From assembly GCA_947579605.1 (NCBI GenBank), contig OX388313.1, positions 3,906,001 to 3,970,000 on the forward strand: DNA of 64,000 nucleotides. The letters run 5' to 3'. The translations under genes and the position numbers were made by a program. Below are positions 41,372-51,805 of the stretch, piece by piece. How positions within the stretch are numbered: the stretch's first letter is position 1; every line of letters begins with the position of its first letter. A model generated the notes under the pieces. The model worked only from the letters and a program-made list of their open reading frames with translations. It did not search any database and had not been told where the DNA came from. This stretch comes from Athripsodes cinereus (taxonomy: Eukaryota > Arthropoda > Insecta > Trichoptera > Leptoceridae).

Positions 41372-41824
41372 ATCTTTCGGAAAAAACATCGAATCCATCA
41401 TTGCGTATCGTATCCTATATTTTCCTATTCATTTACAATTCTATCCTATAATATTACATTTCCATTCAAATAGATCAATATATTTAACTATCTGGGGATT
41501 CATTGCCATTTTATATAAATATTATACATTTTAAGGTTAATTGTTACAATAATATCTACCCTACAATTTCATAACTGTACTCTTATCTAATTGTTGATTT
41601 AAAACATTTGTTTAATAAATAAAACTAATATTATCTTTATTGTTTTGCAGATAACCCGTGATTCCATCATTTTTCGGCATTTTTATTGAAAAAAAAACTG
41701 TGTGTAAATTCTCGTGAGAAATATTGTTGCAAAATAGTCGCGTGTTTTCAATGTTCATTGATTGGCATTTTTTGCATTGAGTTTCTCTTTTTATTATTGT
41801 ATGTTTGTAACATTCTAGTGAATT
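41372..41824 (+). other. BEL/Pao 5' untranslated leader
   Basis: About 450 bp with no substantial open frame before the Gag start at 41825. A TTGTTTTGCAG acceptor-like sequence at 41640-41650 could be a splice site but has no proven partner. Confidence 0.55.
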
Positions 41825-42325
41825 ATGTTGTCTGGAGAAAGAGAAACAAGGACAGCCACTTCAAAAATGGAAAAAACACGTGATTCTGAAATGGAGGTTT
41901 GCAAAGGATTGATATCAAGGCGAGGCGTTTTGAAGGGACAACTCACGCGCTTTAAAGATTATTTGAGTAAGAAAGATTTAGATATTTGTGAATTACAGTT
42001 AAGGACATCAAGAATGGAAAGCATGCTTGAAAAATTTGAAATGTTGCAATGTGACTTGGAAGAAATTGATGGTGAGGAAGTGGTGTATAGGGATACTTTT
42101 GAACAACTATTTTATACCACTTTAAGTAAGGCAAAATCATTATTGAAAGATCAACTACAAGTCACATGTGAAGTTAAGTTAAATCCAATTCAAATACCTA
42201 CATTTCATGGTAATTATGAAACATGGTTACACTACAAAGATACATTCAAATCTCTTGTAGGCAACAATAATTCTTTATCTAACTTACAAAAAGTATCATT
42301 ACTTACTGAGCTCATTAAAGGGTGA
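41825..42325 (+). CDS. gag: BEL/Pao Gag, N-terminal part of Gag-Pol
   Basis: First ATG after the leader; 166 codons to a TGA at 42323-42325. It would be the structural (nucleocapsid-forming) part of the polyprotein, acting in the cytoplasm to package element RNA. Residues 1-60 are charged and helix-prone. Residues 118-166 contain the start of the DUF1759-type Gag domain (IPTFHGNYETWLHYKDTFKS), which continues without loss in the +1 frame from 42321 onward. The stop is therefore caused by one extra base, or is bypassed by frameshifting, at AAA GGG TGA (42317-42325). In most BEL elements gag and pol form one frame, so a simple indel or a base-calling error in the G run is the default explanation. 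Confidence 0.85.
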   Translation: MLSGERETRTATSKMEKTRDSEMEVCKGLISRRGVLKGQLTRFKDYLSKKDLDICELQLRTSRMESMLEKFEMLQCDLEEIDGEEVVYRDTFEQLFYTTLSKAKSLLKDQLQVTCEVKLNPIQIPTFHGNYETWLHYKDTFKSLVGNNNSLSNLQKVSLLTELIKG

Positions 42326-42347
42326 AGCTTTAAATTTAGTTTCTTCT

Positions 42348-45300
42348 TTGGAAGTTTCAGACACTAATTACTCTTTAGCATGGGACATCTTAACAAGGAG
42401 ATTTGAGAACACCCGCCTCATTGTGGACAAACATGTTAATCACATTTTCAATCTCATTCCAGTGAAGCCAGAATCATATCAATCTTTAAGGCGATTGATC
42501 GATGATTCACAGCTCCATACGCGAGCTTTGGAAAGTTTGGGACTACCCACAAGCAGCTGGGACATCCTGTTAATTCACATAATTGCTAACAGATTAGATT
42601 CAGTATCACGTAACATATGGGAATCGCATCACTTGCAGGGTGAGCTACCTACATTAAAGGAACTGTACGAATGTATTGGGGAGAGAGCACGTATTTTGGA
42701 GACGACGTCTCACAACAAAAACTTCAAACCATCCAACACCTCCAACCGAGCAGGAGTTGGCTTGGTTGCAAATGTACGAGCAAACCCAGTTTGCCCACTT
42801 TGTTCTTCACAGCATCGATTAAACCAATGTGAGCAGTTTAAGTCGATGGGGACTCAGCAAAGGTGGGAGCTGGTAAAAAGGCAGCGACTGTGCCGTAACT
42901 GTATGTTAAGGAATCATATTGCCAAGGATTGTTCTTCAGGAGGAAGATGTAAGGTGTGTCGGAGGGACCATCACACCTTATTGCACACACCGAGCGTGCA
43001 CAATTCGACAGCAAATACGGAAACTCTGGGACCTACTTCACAGGTTCCTACTGTGGTGAACCATGCTTCGCTCTCAAACGACGAGGAAGTACTGTTATCC
43101 ACGGCCATGGTTGGGATCCAACTCCCTGATGGCGGCATTTTTAGGGCACGAGCACTCTTGGACTCGGCAGCACAGTCGAATTTCATTACAAAGAGTTTAT
43201 GCGAGAAACTCAACTTACGAACAAAGGGAGCATATCTGCCAGTCTCGGGACTGCGGCAACAGGTAACTCACATTGAAGAAAAGGTAGATATAACGATTAA
43301 TTCTTTATTGTATGATTACAGGAGGAAAATCAACTGTTTGGTCCTGCCTGTAATTACATCAAACTTGCCACTGCGATCTGTGGACAGACGACGTTTTCAC
43401 GTGCCTTCCCAGATGCAGCTAGCGGACCCTGACTTCCATAAATCTTCTCCAATAGACTTGTTATTGGGAGCACAGGTATTTTGGGAGGTACTTCAGGGAA
43501 ATCATGCGTCAGCTCAACGTCAGCAGCCGATGATGCATCAGACCAAATTAGGATGGGTCATTGCAGGAGCTATTCCGTGGAACTCTGAAGGAATCAGCAG
43601 ACAAAGGCCGGTATCTTGTTACATTTCTTTGAATCAATTAAACAAAAATATTGAGAAATTTTGGGAGGTAGAAAGTGTGCCTAATTCTCTGGTTCGAACC
43701 CAGGAAGAGACATTATGCGAGAAACACTTTACTAGTACTACGACTCGTGATGAGTCGGGCAGATTTTCAGTAAGTCTACCCTTCAAGGAATGTCCACCTA
43801 ACGTGGGAAACTCTCTTGAAATAGCCAAGAGGAGGTTACTTTCGATGGAGCGACGGTTTCAGAAGAATACAGAGCTGCACACACAATATGCAGCATTCAT
43901 GAATGAGTATTTGGAATTGGGGCATATGTCTCCTTGTCTACCTGACAAGGAAAATGCAGTTTATCTTCCCCATCATTCCGTTTTCAAAGGAACAAAAATC
44001 CGTGTTGTGTTCGATGGTTCTGCAAAAACGTCAAATGGAAAGTCCCTAAATGATAATCTGATGAAAACACCTACCATACATAATGAGTTATTTACATTGT
44101 TGATTAATTTCAGGAAACATCGATATGTCTTGAGTGCAGATATACAACAGTATTATAGGCAGGTCAATGTACATGAAAGGGACAGGGATTACCAGAGGGT
44201 CTTATGGAGGACATCTCCCAGTGAGGAAATGGGACATTTCCGACTCAACAGCGTCACATACGGACTCAATGCGTCACCATATCTCGCGATGAGATGTCTA
44301 AAGGAACTAAGTACAATTTATTCTTCTATTTTTCCTCTCACTTCTCAGGTGATAGAAAGGGATTTTTATGTGGATGATCTCTTAACAGGTGATCATGATA
44401 AGCAGACTTGTATTAATTTAAAAAATGAACTGTCATACCTTCTAGACAAGGCAGGTATGAAACTTACCAAATGGAGGTCAAATCTGGAAGACCTACATGA
44501 CACTGGTCAGAACAATGCCAGTAAATCCTTGAATCTGGAGGACGATTTTCAGTGCAAAATTCTAGGGTTGCATTGGAACAGTTACGAAGACACTTTTCAT
44601 TATAAGGTTAACATTGAAACAAATACATCAACGTCTACTAAAAGGACAATTCTTTCAGATATTTCTAAGACGTTCGACCCGTTAGGACTCATCGGGCCCA
44701 TTGTAATTAGGGCAAAATTATTAATGCAAAAAATTTGGCAGTTACAGATAGGATGGGACGATGAACTACCTGAAGACATTATTATTGCATGGAACCTTTA
44801 CAAAAAGGATCTACAAGACATCAACATCATCAAGATTCCAAGGAGGGTAATTGTGACGTCAACAGGGAGTGCAGACATACAAATATTTGGGTTTTCCGAT
44901 GCGTCAAAGGAAGCGTATGGTTGTACTGTATATTTGAAGTCCATGGATGAACAAGGTAGGACACAGATCAATTTACTTTGTGCAAAATCTAGAGTGGCAC
45001 CTCTCAAACAACTTACCTTGCCTAGGCTAGAATTATCAGGAGCGCTACTATTAGCTGGACTTGTCAAGTCCATAAAGGAGAACATGGGTTATCAAGGTGT
45101 ATCCACTAAGCTTTTCACAGATTCAACTATTGTGTTGTCATGGCTACGAGCCTCAGCAACAAAAATGGATACCTTTGTAGCAAACAGGGTAGCAGAAATT
45201 CAGCGTAGCACAGAAGATTGTCAATGGATACATGTATCGTCACAACACAACCCAGCAGACTTGATTTCCAGGGGTACATCTGTACAACAACTTTCATCTT

Positions 45301-46910
45301 CAACTTTGTGGTGGAATGGTCCATCTTTCATACAAGAGGATGAGAAACTTACAGAATGTTCTCCTACGGTTGATATACAACAAGATATAGTGGTAAATAC
45401 TACCACACTGGTAAATATTGAATCATGGGATATTTTCACAAGATATTCTTCATTTAATAGATTGCTTAGAATTACTGCATATTTAATAAGATTTAAGAAT
45501 AATGTAACATCAAAAACAGGACGTAGAACTGGACCTTTACAGGTATCTGAACTTCAACATGCACATGATGTATTGTGCAACATCGTCCAAGGTATTTTCT
45601 TTCACAGAGAAATAAGGGATTTAAAAAAGGATGGTCAGGTGTCTGCTCGTAGTAATGTAAAATCATTAAATCCAGTATTGATAAATGGTATACTTTGTGT
45701 TGGAGGAAGACTGAAAAACAGTGAGGTACCTACCCAACAAAAACATCCTATTTTGTTGCCTGCGGGACACGCTTTTACAACATTAATTATAAGGTATTAT
45801 CATTATACTAATTTACATTTGGGTTTGCAGGGACTGTTGGCGCAGCTACGACTCAAGTACTGGCCATTGTCAGCAAAGAATACGATAAGAAGGGTTCTCA
45901 AGCATTGTATCCTGTGCTTTAGGTACAAGACGCCAGTGAATTACCAAAGGATGGGGGATCTGCCTGCAGACAGGGTCACTGCGACAAGGCCATTTTCAAT
46001 TATTGGAGTAGACTGTTCAGGTTTCTTCAATATAAAATCAGGTTTTACCAGGAACGCTAAGGTTGTAAAATGTTATATTTGTTTATTTGTTTGTTTTGCC
46101 TCTAAGGCAGTGCATCTGGAAGTTGTCACTTCCATGACGACAGAGGCTTTTTTGAATGCATTAAAAGGATTTGTTGCTCGTCGGGGAATGCCAATCAAGA
46201 TTTATTCAGATAATGGCACAAATTTCATTGGTGCAAGCAACGATCTTGCCAGAATTTATACACAGTTAAGAGCCTCTGAGGAGGAGATTGTTAATTTTTG
46301 TTCTCAACGATGGATCGACTGGAAATTCATTCCAGCTCGATCACCCCATTTTGGTTCTCTTTGGGAAGCAGGTATAAAACTAGTAAAAACTCCCTTGAAA
46401 AAGGCTTTGAATTCTCAGGTATTGAATTATGATTCTATGCTTACTTTGATTTGTCAAATCGAAGCCTCCATTAATTCCAGACCAATAACCAGTTTATCCT
46501 CTGATCCAACTGATCTCAACCCACTCACTCCTTCCCATTTTTTGATTGGAGACTCGTTGGCGAGGTTACCTGAACCAGATGTATCACACTTACCAGATAA
46601 TCGTTTAAACCACTACCAAAAGATTATTGCTATGTTCAAGGGTTTTTGGACTAGATGGAGCAGGGAGTATTTCCAGGGACTCCAACAACGGACAAAATGG
46701 ACACACGGAAATGAGAGACAATTGAAGGAGGGGGATTTGGTGCTAATAAAGGACGAGACTGTTCCCATGCTTTGGAAACTTGGCAGAGTTGTCCAGACAC
46801 ATCCAGGTCCAGATAACGTCACCCGAGTTGTCACCTTGAGGACCCAATCTGGACTGACAAAAAGAGCCATCCATCGTGTGGCATTGCTACCAGAGCCTTC
46901 GGAACAGTGA
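42348..46910 (+). CDS. pol: BEL/Pao Gag C-terminus and Pol polyprotein
   Basis: Open for about 1520 codons; the frame is open from 42261 and has no ATG of its own near the start, so expression needs fusion to the upstream Gag. Domains in order (residues counted from 42348): rest of DUF1759-type Gag, 1-50; zinc-knuckle region with C149-P-L-C and C182-x2-C-x4-H-x4-C; aspartic protease around D272 in LLDSAAQSNF; RT with RVVFDGSAKT, ADIQQYYRQV and YVDD at 674-677; RNase H with GFSDAS (D851), LPRLELSGA and LFTDS; integrase zinc finger H1152-x4-H1157 and C1187-x2-C1190; catalytic triad D1222 (GVDCS), D1288 (YSDNGTNF) and E1340 (SLWEAG); then a DUF5641-like tail with WKLGRV. All key residues are present and there is no internal stop. 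The enzymes would copy element RNA and integrate the DNA. Length fits the family. Confidence 0.95.
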   Translation: MEVSDTNYSLAWDILTRRFENTRLIVDKHVNHIFNLIPVKPESYQSLRRLIDDSQLHTRALESLGLPTSSWDILLIHIIANRLDSVSRNIWESHHLQGELPTLKELYECIGERARILETTSHNKNFKPSNTSNRAGVGLVANVRANPVCPLCSSQHRLNQCEQFKSMGTQQRWELVKRQRLCRNCMLRNHIAKDCSSGGRCKVCRRDHHTLLHTPSVHNSTANTETLGPTSQVPTVVNHASLSNDEEVLLSTAMVGIQLPDGGIFRARALLDSAAQSNFITKSLCEKLNLRTKGAYLPVSGLRQQVTHIEEKVDITINSLLYDYRRKINCLVLPVITSNLPLRSVDRRRFHVPSQMQLADPDFHKSSPIDLLLGAQVFWEVLQGNHASAQRQQPMMHQTKLGWVIAGAIPWNSEGISRQRPVSCYISLNQLNKNIEKFWEVESVPNSLVRTQEETLCEKHFTSTTTRDESGRFSVSLPFKECPPNVGNSLEIAKRRLLSMERRFQKNTELHTQYAAFMNEYLELGHMSPCLPDKENAVYLPHHSVFKGTKIRVVFDGSAKTSNGKSLNDNLMKTPTIHNELFTLLINFRKHRYVLSADIQQYYRQVNVHERDRDYQRVLWRTSPSEEMGHFRLNSVTYGLNASPYLAMRCLKELSTIYSSIFPLTSQVIERDFYVDDLLTGDHDKQTCINLKNELSYLLDKAGMKLTKWRSNLEDLHDTGQNNASKSLNLEDDFQCKILGLHWNSYEDTFHYKVNIETNTSTSTKRTILSDISKTFDPLGLIGPIVIRAKLLMQKIWQLQIGWDDELPEDIIIAWNLYKKDLQDINIIKIPRRVIVTSTGSADIQIFGFSDASKEAYGCTVYLKSMDEQGRTQINLLCAKSRVAPLKQLTLPRLELSGALLLAGLVKSIKENMGYQGVSTKLFTDSTIVLSWLRASATKMDTFVANRVAEIQRSTEDCQWIHVSSQHNPADLISRGTSVQQLSSSTLWWNGPSFIQEDEKLTECSPTVDIQQDIVVNTTTLVNIESWDIFTRYSSFNRLLRITAYLIRFKNNVTSKTGRRTGPLQVSELQHAHDVLCNIVQGIFFHREIRDLKKDGQVSARSNVKSLNPVLINGILCVGGRLKNSEVPTQQKHPILLPAGHAFTTLIIRYYHYTNLHLGLQGLLAQLRLKYWPLSAKNTIRRVLKHCILCFRYKTPVNYQRMGDLPADRVTATRPFSIIGVDCSGFFNIKSGFTRNAKVVKCYICLFVCFASKAVHLEVVTSMTTEAFLNALKGFVARRGMPIKIYSDNGTNFIGASNDLARIYTQLRASEEEIVNFCSQRWIDWKFIPARSPHFGSLWEAGIKLVKTPLKKALNSQVLNYDSMLTLICQIEASINSRPITSLSSDPTDLNPLTPSHFLIGDSLARLPEPDVSHLPDNRLNHYQKIIAMFKGFWTRWSREYFQGLQQRTKWTHGNERQLKEGDLVLIKDETVPMLWKLGRVVQTHPGPDNVTRVVTLRTQSGLTKRAIHRVALLPEPSEQ

Positions 46911-47306
46911 AATACCTATGTGCTATATTGTTTTAATTTTTTCTTTTGTGAAGTGAGCTTGAATACATAATAATATGCATTAAACAAACAATAATACAGT
47001 ACATCAAGATTTTAAACTCCAAACAAGACTTACATCAAGATATTAATCATTTATAATAGTTGAACATGAAGCTTATAAACCCAAACAAAATATTTAATTA
47101 AAAACATGGACATTTAACCTCAAGAAAGAAGATTTATTATGTATATTGTATTTTGTTGTATGTATTTTCAAATATCTTAGCATTGGTAGAGGAAGGATTT
47201 AATCATGGGTTGTAATGGGAAAGTAAATTCATTTTAGGTTTAATTAGTTGTTATCTTTATTGTAAAAATGTAAGTCCAATTGATGTTAATATCATCAATC
47301 GCTTAC
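46911..47306 (+). other. BEL/Pao 3' untranslated region
   Basis: About 400 bp of AT-rich sequence between the Pol stop and the polypurine tract. No env-like frame. Confidence 0.7.
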
Positions 47307-47318
47307 AGAGGGGGAGAA
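47307..47318 (+). promoter_or_regulatory. Polypurine tract
   Basis: AGAGGGGGAGAA directly precedes the TG of the 3' LTR, the expected primer site for plus-strand DNA synthesis. Confidence 0.85.
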
Positions 47319-47645
47319 TGTTGAATACTGCCATCTGTGTGGTGAATTATGAAGCACTGGTCACTGGCTATAGACATAAGGTGATAATCTATGGCAAATA
47401 AATTCAATTCAGGGTTTGTCTTTGGTTACGTGTATATAATACACACACACTTGTTGATCCTCTCTTCTTCTCCAATACACAGTCAAATAACATTAATATC
47501 TATACTGTTCTATTTTGTTACAAGTTTTACATTAAATCCAATATAATTAAGAAAAAACAGTGTTTGTTCTGCATTACTCATCATTTACACACAACTCAAC
47601 ATTAAGCGATCGTGAAGGGACATAGGCGATCGAGACACAACAACA
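47319..47645 (+). repeat. BEL/Pao 3' LTR
   Basis: TGTTGAATACTGCC...CACAACAACA, 327 bp, matching the 5' LTR throughout except for the first base. It joins exactly to the second copy of the 1.86-kb segment. Confidence 0.93.
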
Positions 47646-49501
47646 ATTATACTCCGAGTGCGTATTCCTCATCATCCATAATAATATAATAACAGCACGT
47701 AGTCTCGAGTGAGAATAAGACATGAGATTTACAAATATACTACATAGAACGAGATAAAATGATGTAGTTTAACTAGAAAAATATCCGGCAATGCTCCATT
47801 GAACAGAATACATATACACTCTGTTGGTAATATCGTAAATATTTTTAAATCTGTCTGTAACATTCTACTAACATGAAGTTTGCTGCAAGTGTTTTCAATG
47901 CGTTTGCATGAAATTTAGCATATTTATTATTACTTTGGTTATTTTTATTATTTCTTCTTCTCGTATTGTTTTAGGAATGTAACAGAATTTTCAACTCACT
48001 AGAGTGAATCAAATAAGAATAAAAATAATAATCCTATCTACGTATTATAGAGTTATTATTATTAGTTTTCAATAGATGTCTCTGCAGTCAAACATAACAT
48101 AGTATATGAAATTTGAACAATATTTTTATAACATACATATTTTACATAATTATATTTAATGTGAACTCAAATTCTCGGCACATATTCACAAATTAAAACG
48201 ATTCTCTTGTGATTCTCATTTACAAGCGTACTAGAAATACATATAATTGGATATTGAGTATGAATTTTTAAAAAGGTAGAAATTTTACAATTCTGCTAAA
48301 TCGTCAATACAAAGTTATATATAATGAGTTACAATCCATTGGGTTGGTCTGCAACGAGTGTGGATTTTCTTCTCCATTCCTCCCTATTTTCAACAAGTCT
48401 CTTTAATTCTCCGTATGTGCCCCCGGTTCATGTCCTACTTCACTTGGTCCACATAGGTTTCTCTTGGTCAGCCTCTACCATTTCTGCCAAAGGGTCGTGT
48501 CCTCCAAGATGGACAGGCCTGGGTGATGAGCAGGCCTGGGTGCATGATGTTGTGGCCAATCCAGTTGCTCGTTGTTTTACATTAATAATTTTACATAATT
48601 ATATTTAATGGAAACTCAAATTCTCAGTACTTATTCAAGAATCAAAACAATTTTCATGTATTAACTATACTATACTATACTATACTATACTATACCATCA
48701 CGGCATATCCCACAAGTGGGGTAGCCAGCAGATCAACTGCATGTAAGAAACACGCAAGCTGTCCTCTTCGTGCCAATATAAAATCAAGACATTCAGGATG
48801 GGTGGCATACCTCATCGCTTAATTTAAGATGAAAAATGTCTTAATTAATGTATTAACTATATTAGTATTTATAATAAATTAATAAATATAGAAATTTTAC
48901 TATTCTGCTAACTCGTCAATACAAATGCTTATCTTACAGTGAAAACGAAATATCTATATTCGTCGGCTTATTGGCTAACTTGGCACAAATTTCGCTTATT
49001 TTGGAGAAATGAAAAATCTATTTAACAGAAAATATTTTTTTTTATATATTTTGTATTTATCAAAACGGTTAGAATTACTTAACTTATTTTAGATTATTAG
49101 ATACTAATTTTACCTACTATTCTACTATTTTCGAAATCCTAGGAGGCGGCCGATTGATTACTCCCTCATGTTCCCTTATGTACGCCCATACTAATAAAAT
49201 ACTGTTTCATAAATCCGAAAATATCTCATCAAATGCTATTATAGTATCAATCCTAATCATGCATATATTTATAAGTACCTATGCACGATTACGTTTTTTA
49301 TCATTTGAAATATTTGTTTACAATTCTGAGATCGCGCATTTTATCTTTATGATTATTTGACATCAACGAGAGCAAAAAACTTAATCTATACAAAAACTAA
49401 CACATTCGTTCATAAATTTAAAGTAGAGATGTTTTATATGCAGCCTTGACATACTCGATTTTTTTCCCAGATAACCGATTGTACATACTCGTACATGCCT
49501 A
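47646..49501 (+). repeat. 1.86-kb duplicated segment, right copy
   Basis: Same sequence as 39165-41022, starting at the last LTR base and ending TCGTACATGCCTA. After that the locus continues with unique sequence (CCTGCGTGTGAAAG), whereas the left copy runs into the LTR. It is 2 bp shorter in one T run. Confidence 0.9.
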
Positions 49502-49639
49502 CCTGCGTGTGAAAGCGAAACTTTTTCAAATTTTGGCCAAAGTGACTTATGAACATAATGTTGTTAGTTTGGCGTACACTCTTTTTGATGAATATGTTGT
49601 CGATTGTCAACTTCCATTACTCAAATAGTCAAAATTTTT

Positions 49640-50504
49640 GAGTAAATTGCTAATTTAAAAATATTGCTCCAAAACTTTGTTCGGCAATATACGAGATTAA
49701 AAAGATAAGAGAGACCTGTGGAGTAGAAGCTGCAAAATTGGTGTATTTTGCATAGGTACTTTCATAGTATCATGTCATATGGTATATTGTTTTGGGGAAA
49801 CGCTCCTGACTCAAAAAGAATATTCGTTCTGCAAAAGCGAGCAATGAGAACTCTTCTTTGCATGAATTATAGGGAATCCTGCAGAACTGTATTCAGAGAG
49901 CAAGGAATCCTAACCATGGTATCACTTTTTATTTATGAGTGTATATGTTATGCGCAGAAACACCTGGATAATACACCACTAAATGAAGATTTCCATAGTT
50001 ATAATACCAGGTCGAAACACAAAATTAGACCAATTGAACACAGGCTCTCTAAAGTAGATCGAAGCTTTTTGTGTCTTAGTGTAAGACTGTATAACAAACT
50101 CCCAGACACAATAAAATGTGATGATGTATTGGTCTTCCGGAGAGAGGTGAAATCGTATCTAGTTAATAAATCATTTTACACGATTGACGAAATGTTAAAT
50201 GGATAAAAATGTTTATGTTTTATGCCTTGTACCTTTTTATAATTTTATTATTTCTATGTTTGACGCTGTAGATCCAAACCCTTTACATTTGCGTCTACAT
50301 TATTATATTTTACTTATTTAATTATTTTTCTCATTTGACGAAATACTAAATGGTTGGATATATTTTATGTTTTGTGTGATCGTTACTTAATTTTGATTGA
50401 CTTGTTTTTTTATATAATGTTTGTAATATTCATTGGTTATTATTTTCTACATTTGACGAGTCCAAGTGTCCGCAATATAAGGACCTAAGGACGATATGAA
50501 AAAA
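49640..50504 (+). mobile_element. Jockey/CR1-like LINE, 3' end
   Basis: The frame reads KLCSAIYEIKKIRETCGVEA, then YFHSIMSYGILFWGNAPDS, LQKRAMRTLLCMNYRESC and NTRSKHKIRP, ending L-V-N-K-S-F-Y-T-I-D-E at 50204-50206. This is the RT thumb and C-terminus. A 4-bp AGGT insertion near 49754 shifts the frame and splits it; the rest (49748-50206) is intact. The 3' UTR ends GACGAGTCCAAGTGTCCGCA and a poly-A at 50500-50510. Confidence 0.85.
49748..50206 (+). pseudogene. LINE reverse-transcriptase C-terminal frame
   Basis: 152 codons encoding the conserved post-RT region (SYGILFWG; LQKRAMRTLL; YNTRSKHKIR; LYNKLPDTIK; FRREVKSYL). Intact to its stop, but cut off from the upstream frame by the AGGT insertion and lacking the catalytic RT core. 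Not a host gene. Confidence 0.8.
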
Positions 50505-50506
50505 AA

Positions 50507-50667
50507 AATAGATACTACTACTACTATACCATCACGGTATATCCCACAAGTGGGGTAGCCAGCAGACCAGCTGCATGTAAAACATGCAAGCCGTCTTCTC
50601 CGTGCCAATATAAAATCAAGACATTCAAGATGGGTGGCAAACCTCATCGCTGAATTTAAGATGTAAA
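50507..50667 (-). repeat. R225 copy, minus strand, 3' part
   Basis: (TAC)n, then CATCACGGTATATCCCACAA, GTGGGGTAGCCAGCAGACCA and TCGCTGAATTTAAGATGTAA. The remaining 5' part resumes at 51090-51145, so a LINE scrap (50668-51089) lies between the halves. Confidence 0.75.
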
Positions 50668-51089
50668 TTAAATTAAATTTGATTAAATTGTTTACATGTG
50701 CTTTGATTTTGCGGTTTTTCTGATTGTCTTTACAGAATGTAAGCTTCCTCTGGTTGATCATAACGGGTGTTACTGCCAGTATGAGTGGTTGATAATCAAT
50801 GGACGTGAGTGCTGATCTGAGCTCTATACACTCCTTTCAGCATTCGATTTTAGTCTCACAACTTGTCTGCTTAAAATTGACTACTTACAGTTTCTGACGA
50901 GATGCAAATCAGAGCTCTTTACACTCTGATTTTGCCATTGATATTTCTCTGGGTGTTAGGTGCCCGTTATTGTATTATTATTTGTCTGTTTTTATTCTCT
51001 TTTAATGTAATATTACTGTAATGCTTAACTGACGAGTGCAAGTGCTCAAATTCGAGCCTACGCATGATGGATAAGAATAAAGAATAAAA
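50668..51089 (+). mobile_element. LINE 3' UTR inserted into R225
   Basis: No open frame. Ends TAACTGACGAGTGCAAGTGC-TCAAATTCGAGCC and an (AATAAAG)-type tail. The ending resembles that of the LINE at 50446-50504. It separates the two halves of an R225 copy. Confidence 0.55.
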
Positions 51090-51145
51090 TGTCTTATTTT
51101 TTCGAACACCTGCCTTTTACAGGACACTCGAAAACTTATGGAGAT
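51090..51145 (-). repeat. R225 copy, minus strand, 5' part
   Basis: TTTTTTCGAACACCTGCCTT, TTACAGGACACTCGAAAACT and TATGGAG complete the copy begun at 50507. Confidence 0.7.
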
Positions 51146-51149
51146 AACT

Positions 51150-51424
51150 AATAGATACAATCAACAATTCAATTCCACAAACAAATAACTCAAAAAAATA
51201 GTCAGTTCCCTTTTTATGTTAAATTTTAAATTAAGGAAATATATAATGTACCTTTTTTTAATTTCATTAATAAATATTATTTAGAATTGTTTAACTATTA
51301 CAAGTAGTATAAAATATTTCACTTTTTGTTGTGTTTTTAAAGCATAATATAAATACATCAAAATTACAAAAATGGTGATTCTCGAAATTCAAACATTTCT
51401 AATTGTAAAGTTAAGTAACTGAAC
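51150..51424. other. AT-rich gap, nothing recognised
   Basis: AATCAAC...AAGCATAATATAAATA here resembles 60165-60200, a possible small repeat. Confidence 0.35.
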
Positions 51425-51535
51425 CGTCGCGATAGTAGAAACTACCTATAATACAAGTTACATATTTGAATTTGGGACTAGCTTGATCTGTGTGAATTGT
51501 ACATATGTGTTTTGTTATGTTACATTATAAGTAGG
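51425..51535 (+). mobile_element. SINE family S1, 3' end only
   Basis: TTTGGGACTAGCTTGATCTG, GTGAATTGTACATATG and TTTTGTTATGTTAC match the S1 3' part. Confidence 0.7.
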
Positions 51536-51654
51536 TATACTGAATATTTTCCTCGAACGTTTTTTCAGCATCAACATCCACACTTCAGAACAAATGTAAA
51601 TATTCAGATTCCGATACATGATTGATTCCAAAAAAAATCTTCCGCATTATACAA

Positions 51655-51805
51655 TAGTTAGAGGTGTTTGGTAGCCTGATGGGAGAATATTGAACTAAAA
51701 AAACGAAAGATCCCAAACTCGATTCCACTCGCTGCCAATCTACTCCACTTTGACGGAACAATCATATTGCTTACTATAAAGGTGTCTGGGATAATTTCGA
51801 ACCCA
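51655..51805 (+). mobile_element. SINE, S2-like, strongly diverged
   Basis: TTTGGTAGCCTGATGGGAGA, a B-box-like AACTCGATTCC and a later ACTATAAAGGTGTCTGGGA segment keep the order of S2 landmarks. Confidence 0.4.

Larger units (their letters stand above)
41024..47645 (+). mobile_element. BEL/Pao LTR retrotransposon, 6622 bp
   Basis: Two 327-bp LTRs (41024-41350 and 47319-47645) enclose a primer-binding site, a gag-pol region and a polypurine tract. The LTRs look identical except for the first base, which implies a very recent insertion or recombination. The Gag-Pol domain order (DUF1759-type Gag, zinc knuckles, aspartic protease, RT, RNase H, integrase, DUF5641-like tail) is that of BEL/Pao. 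No envelope gene is present. Flanks are not a short target-site duplication but two copies of a 1.86-kb segment. Confidence 0.95.

Noticed and set aside
41640..41650. Splice acceptor in the BEL leader
   Set aside because: A TTGTTTTGCAG sequence is present, but no donor or spliced product can be shown from sequence alone.
46911..47306. Envelope gene that would make the BEL element an errantivirus-like retrovirus
   Set aside because: The stretch after Pol is only about 400 bp, AT-rich and without a meaningful frame.
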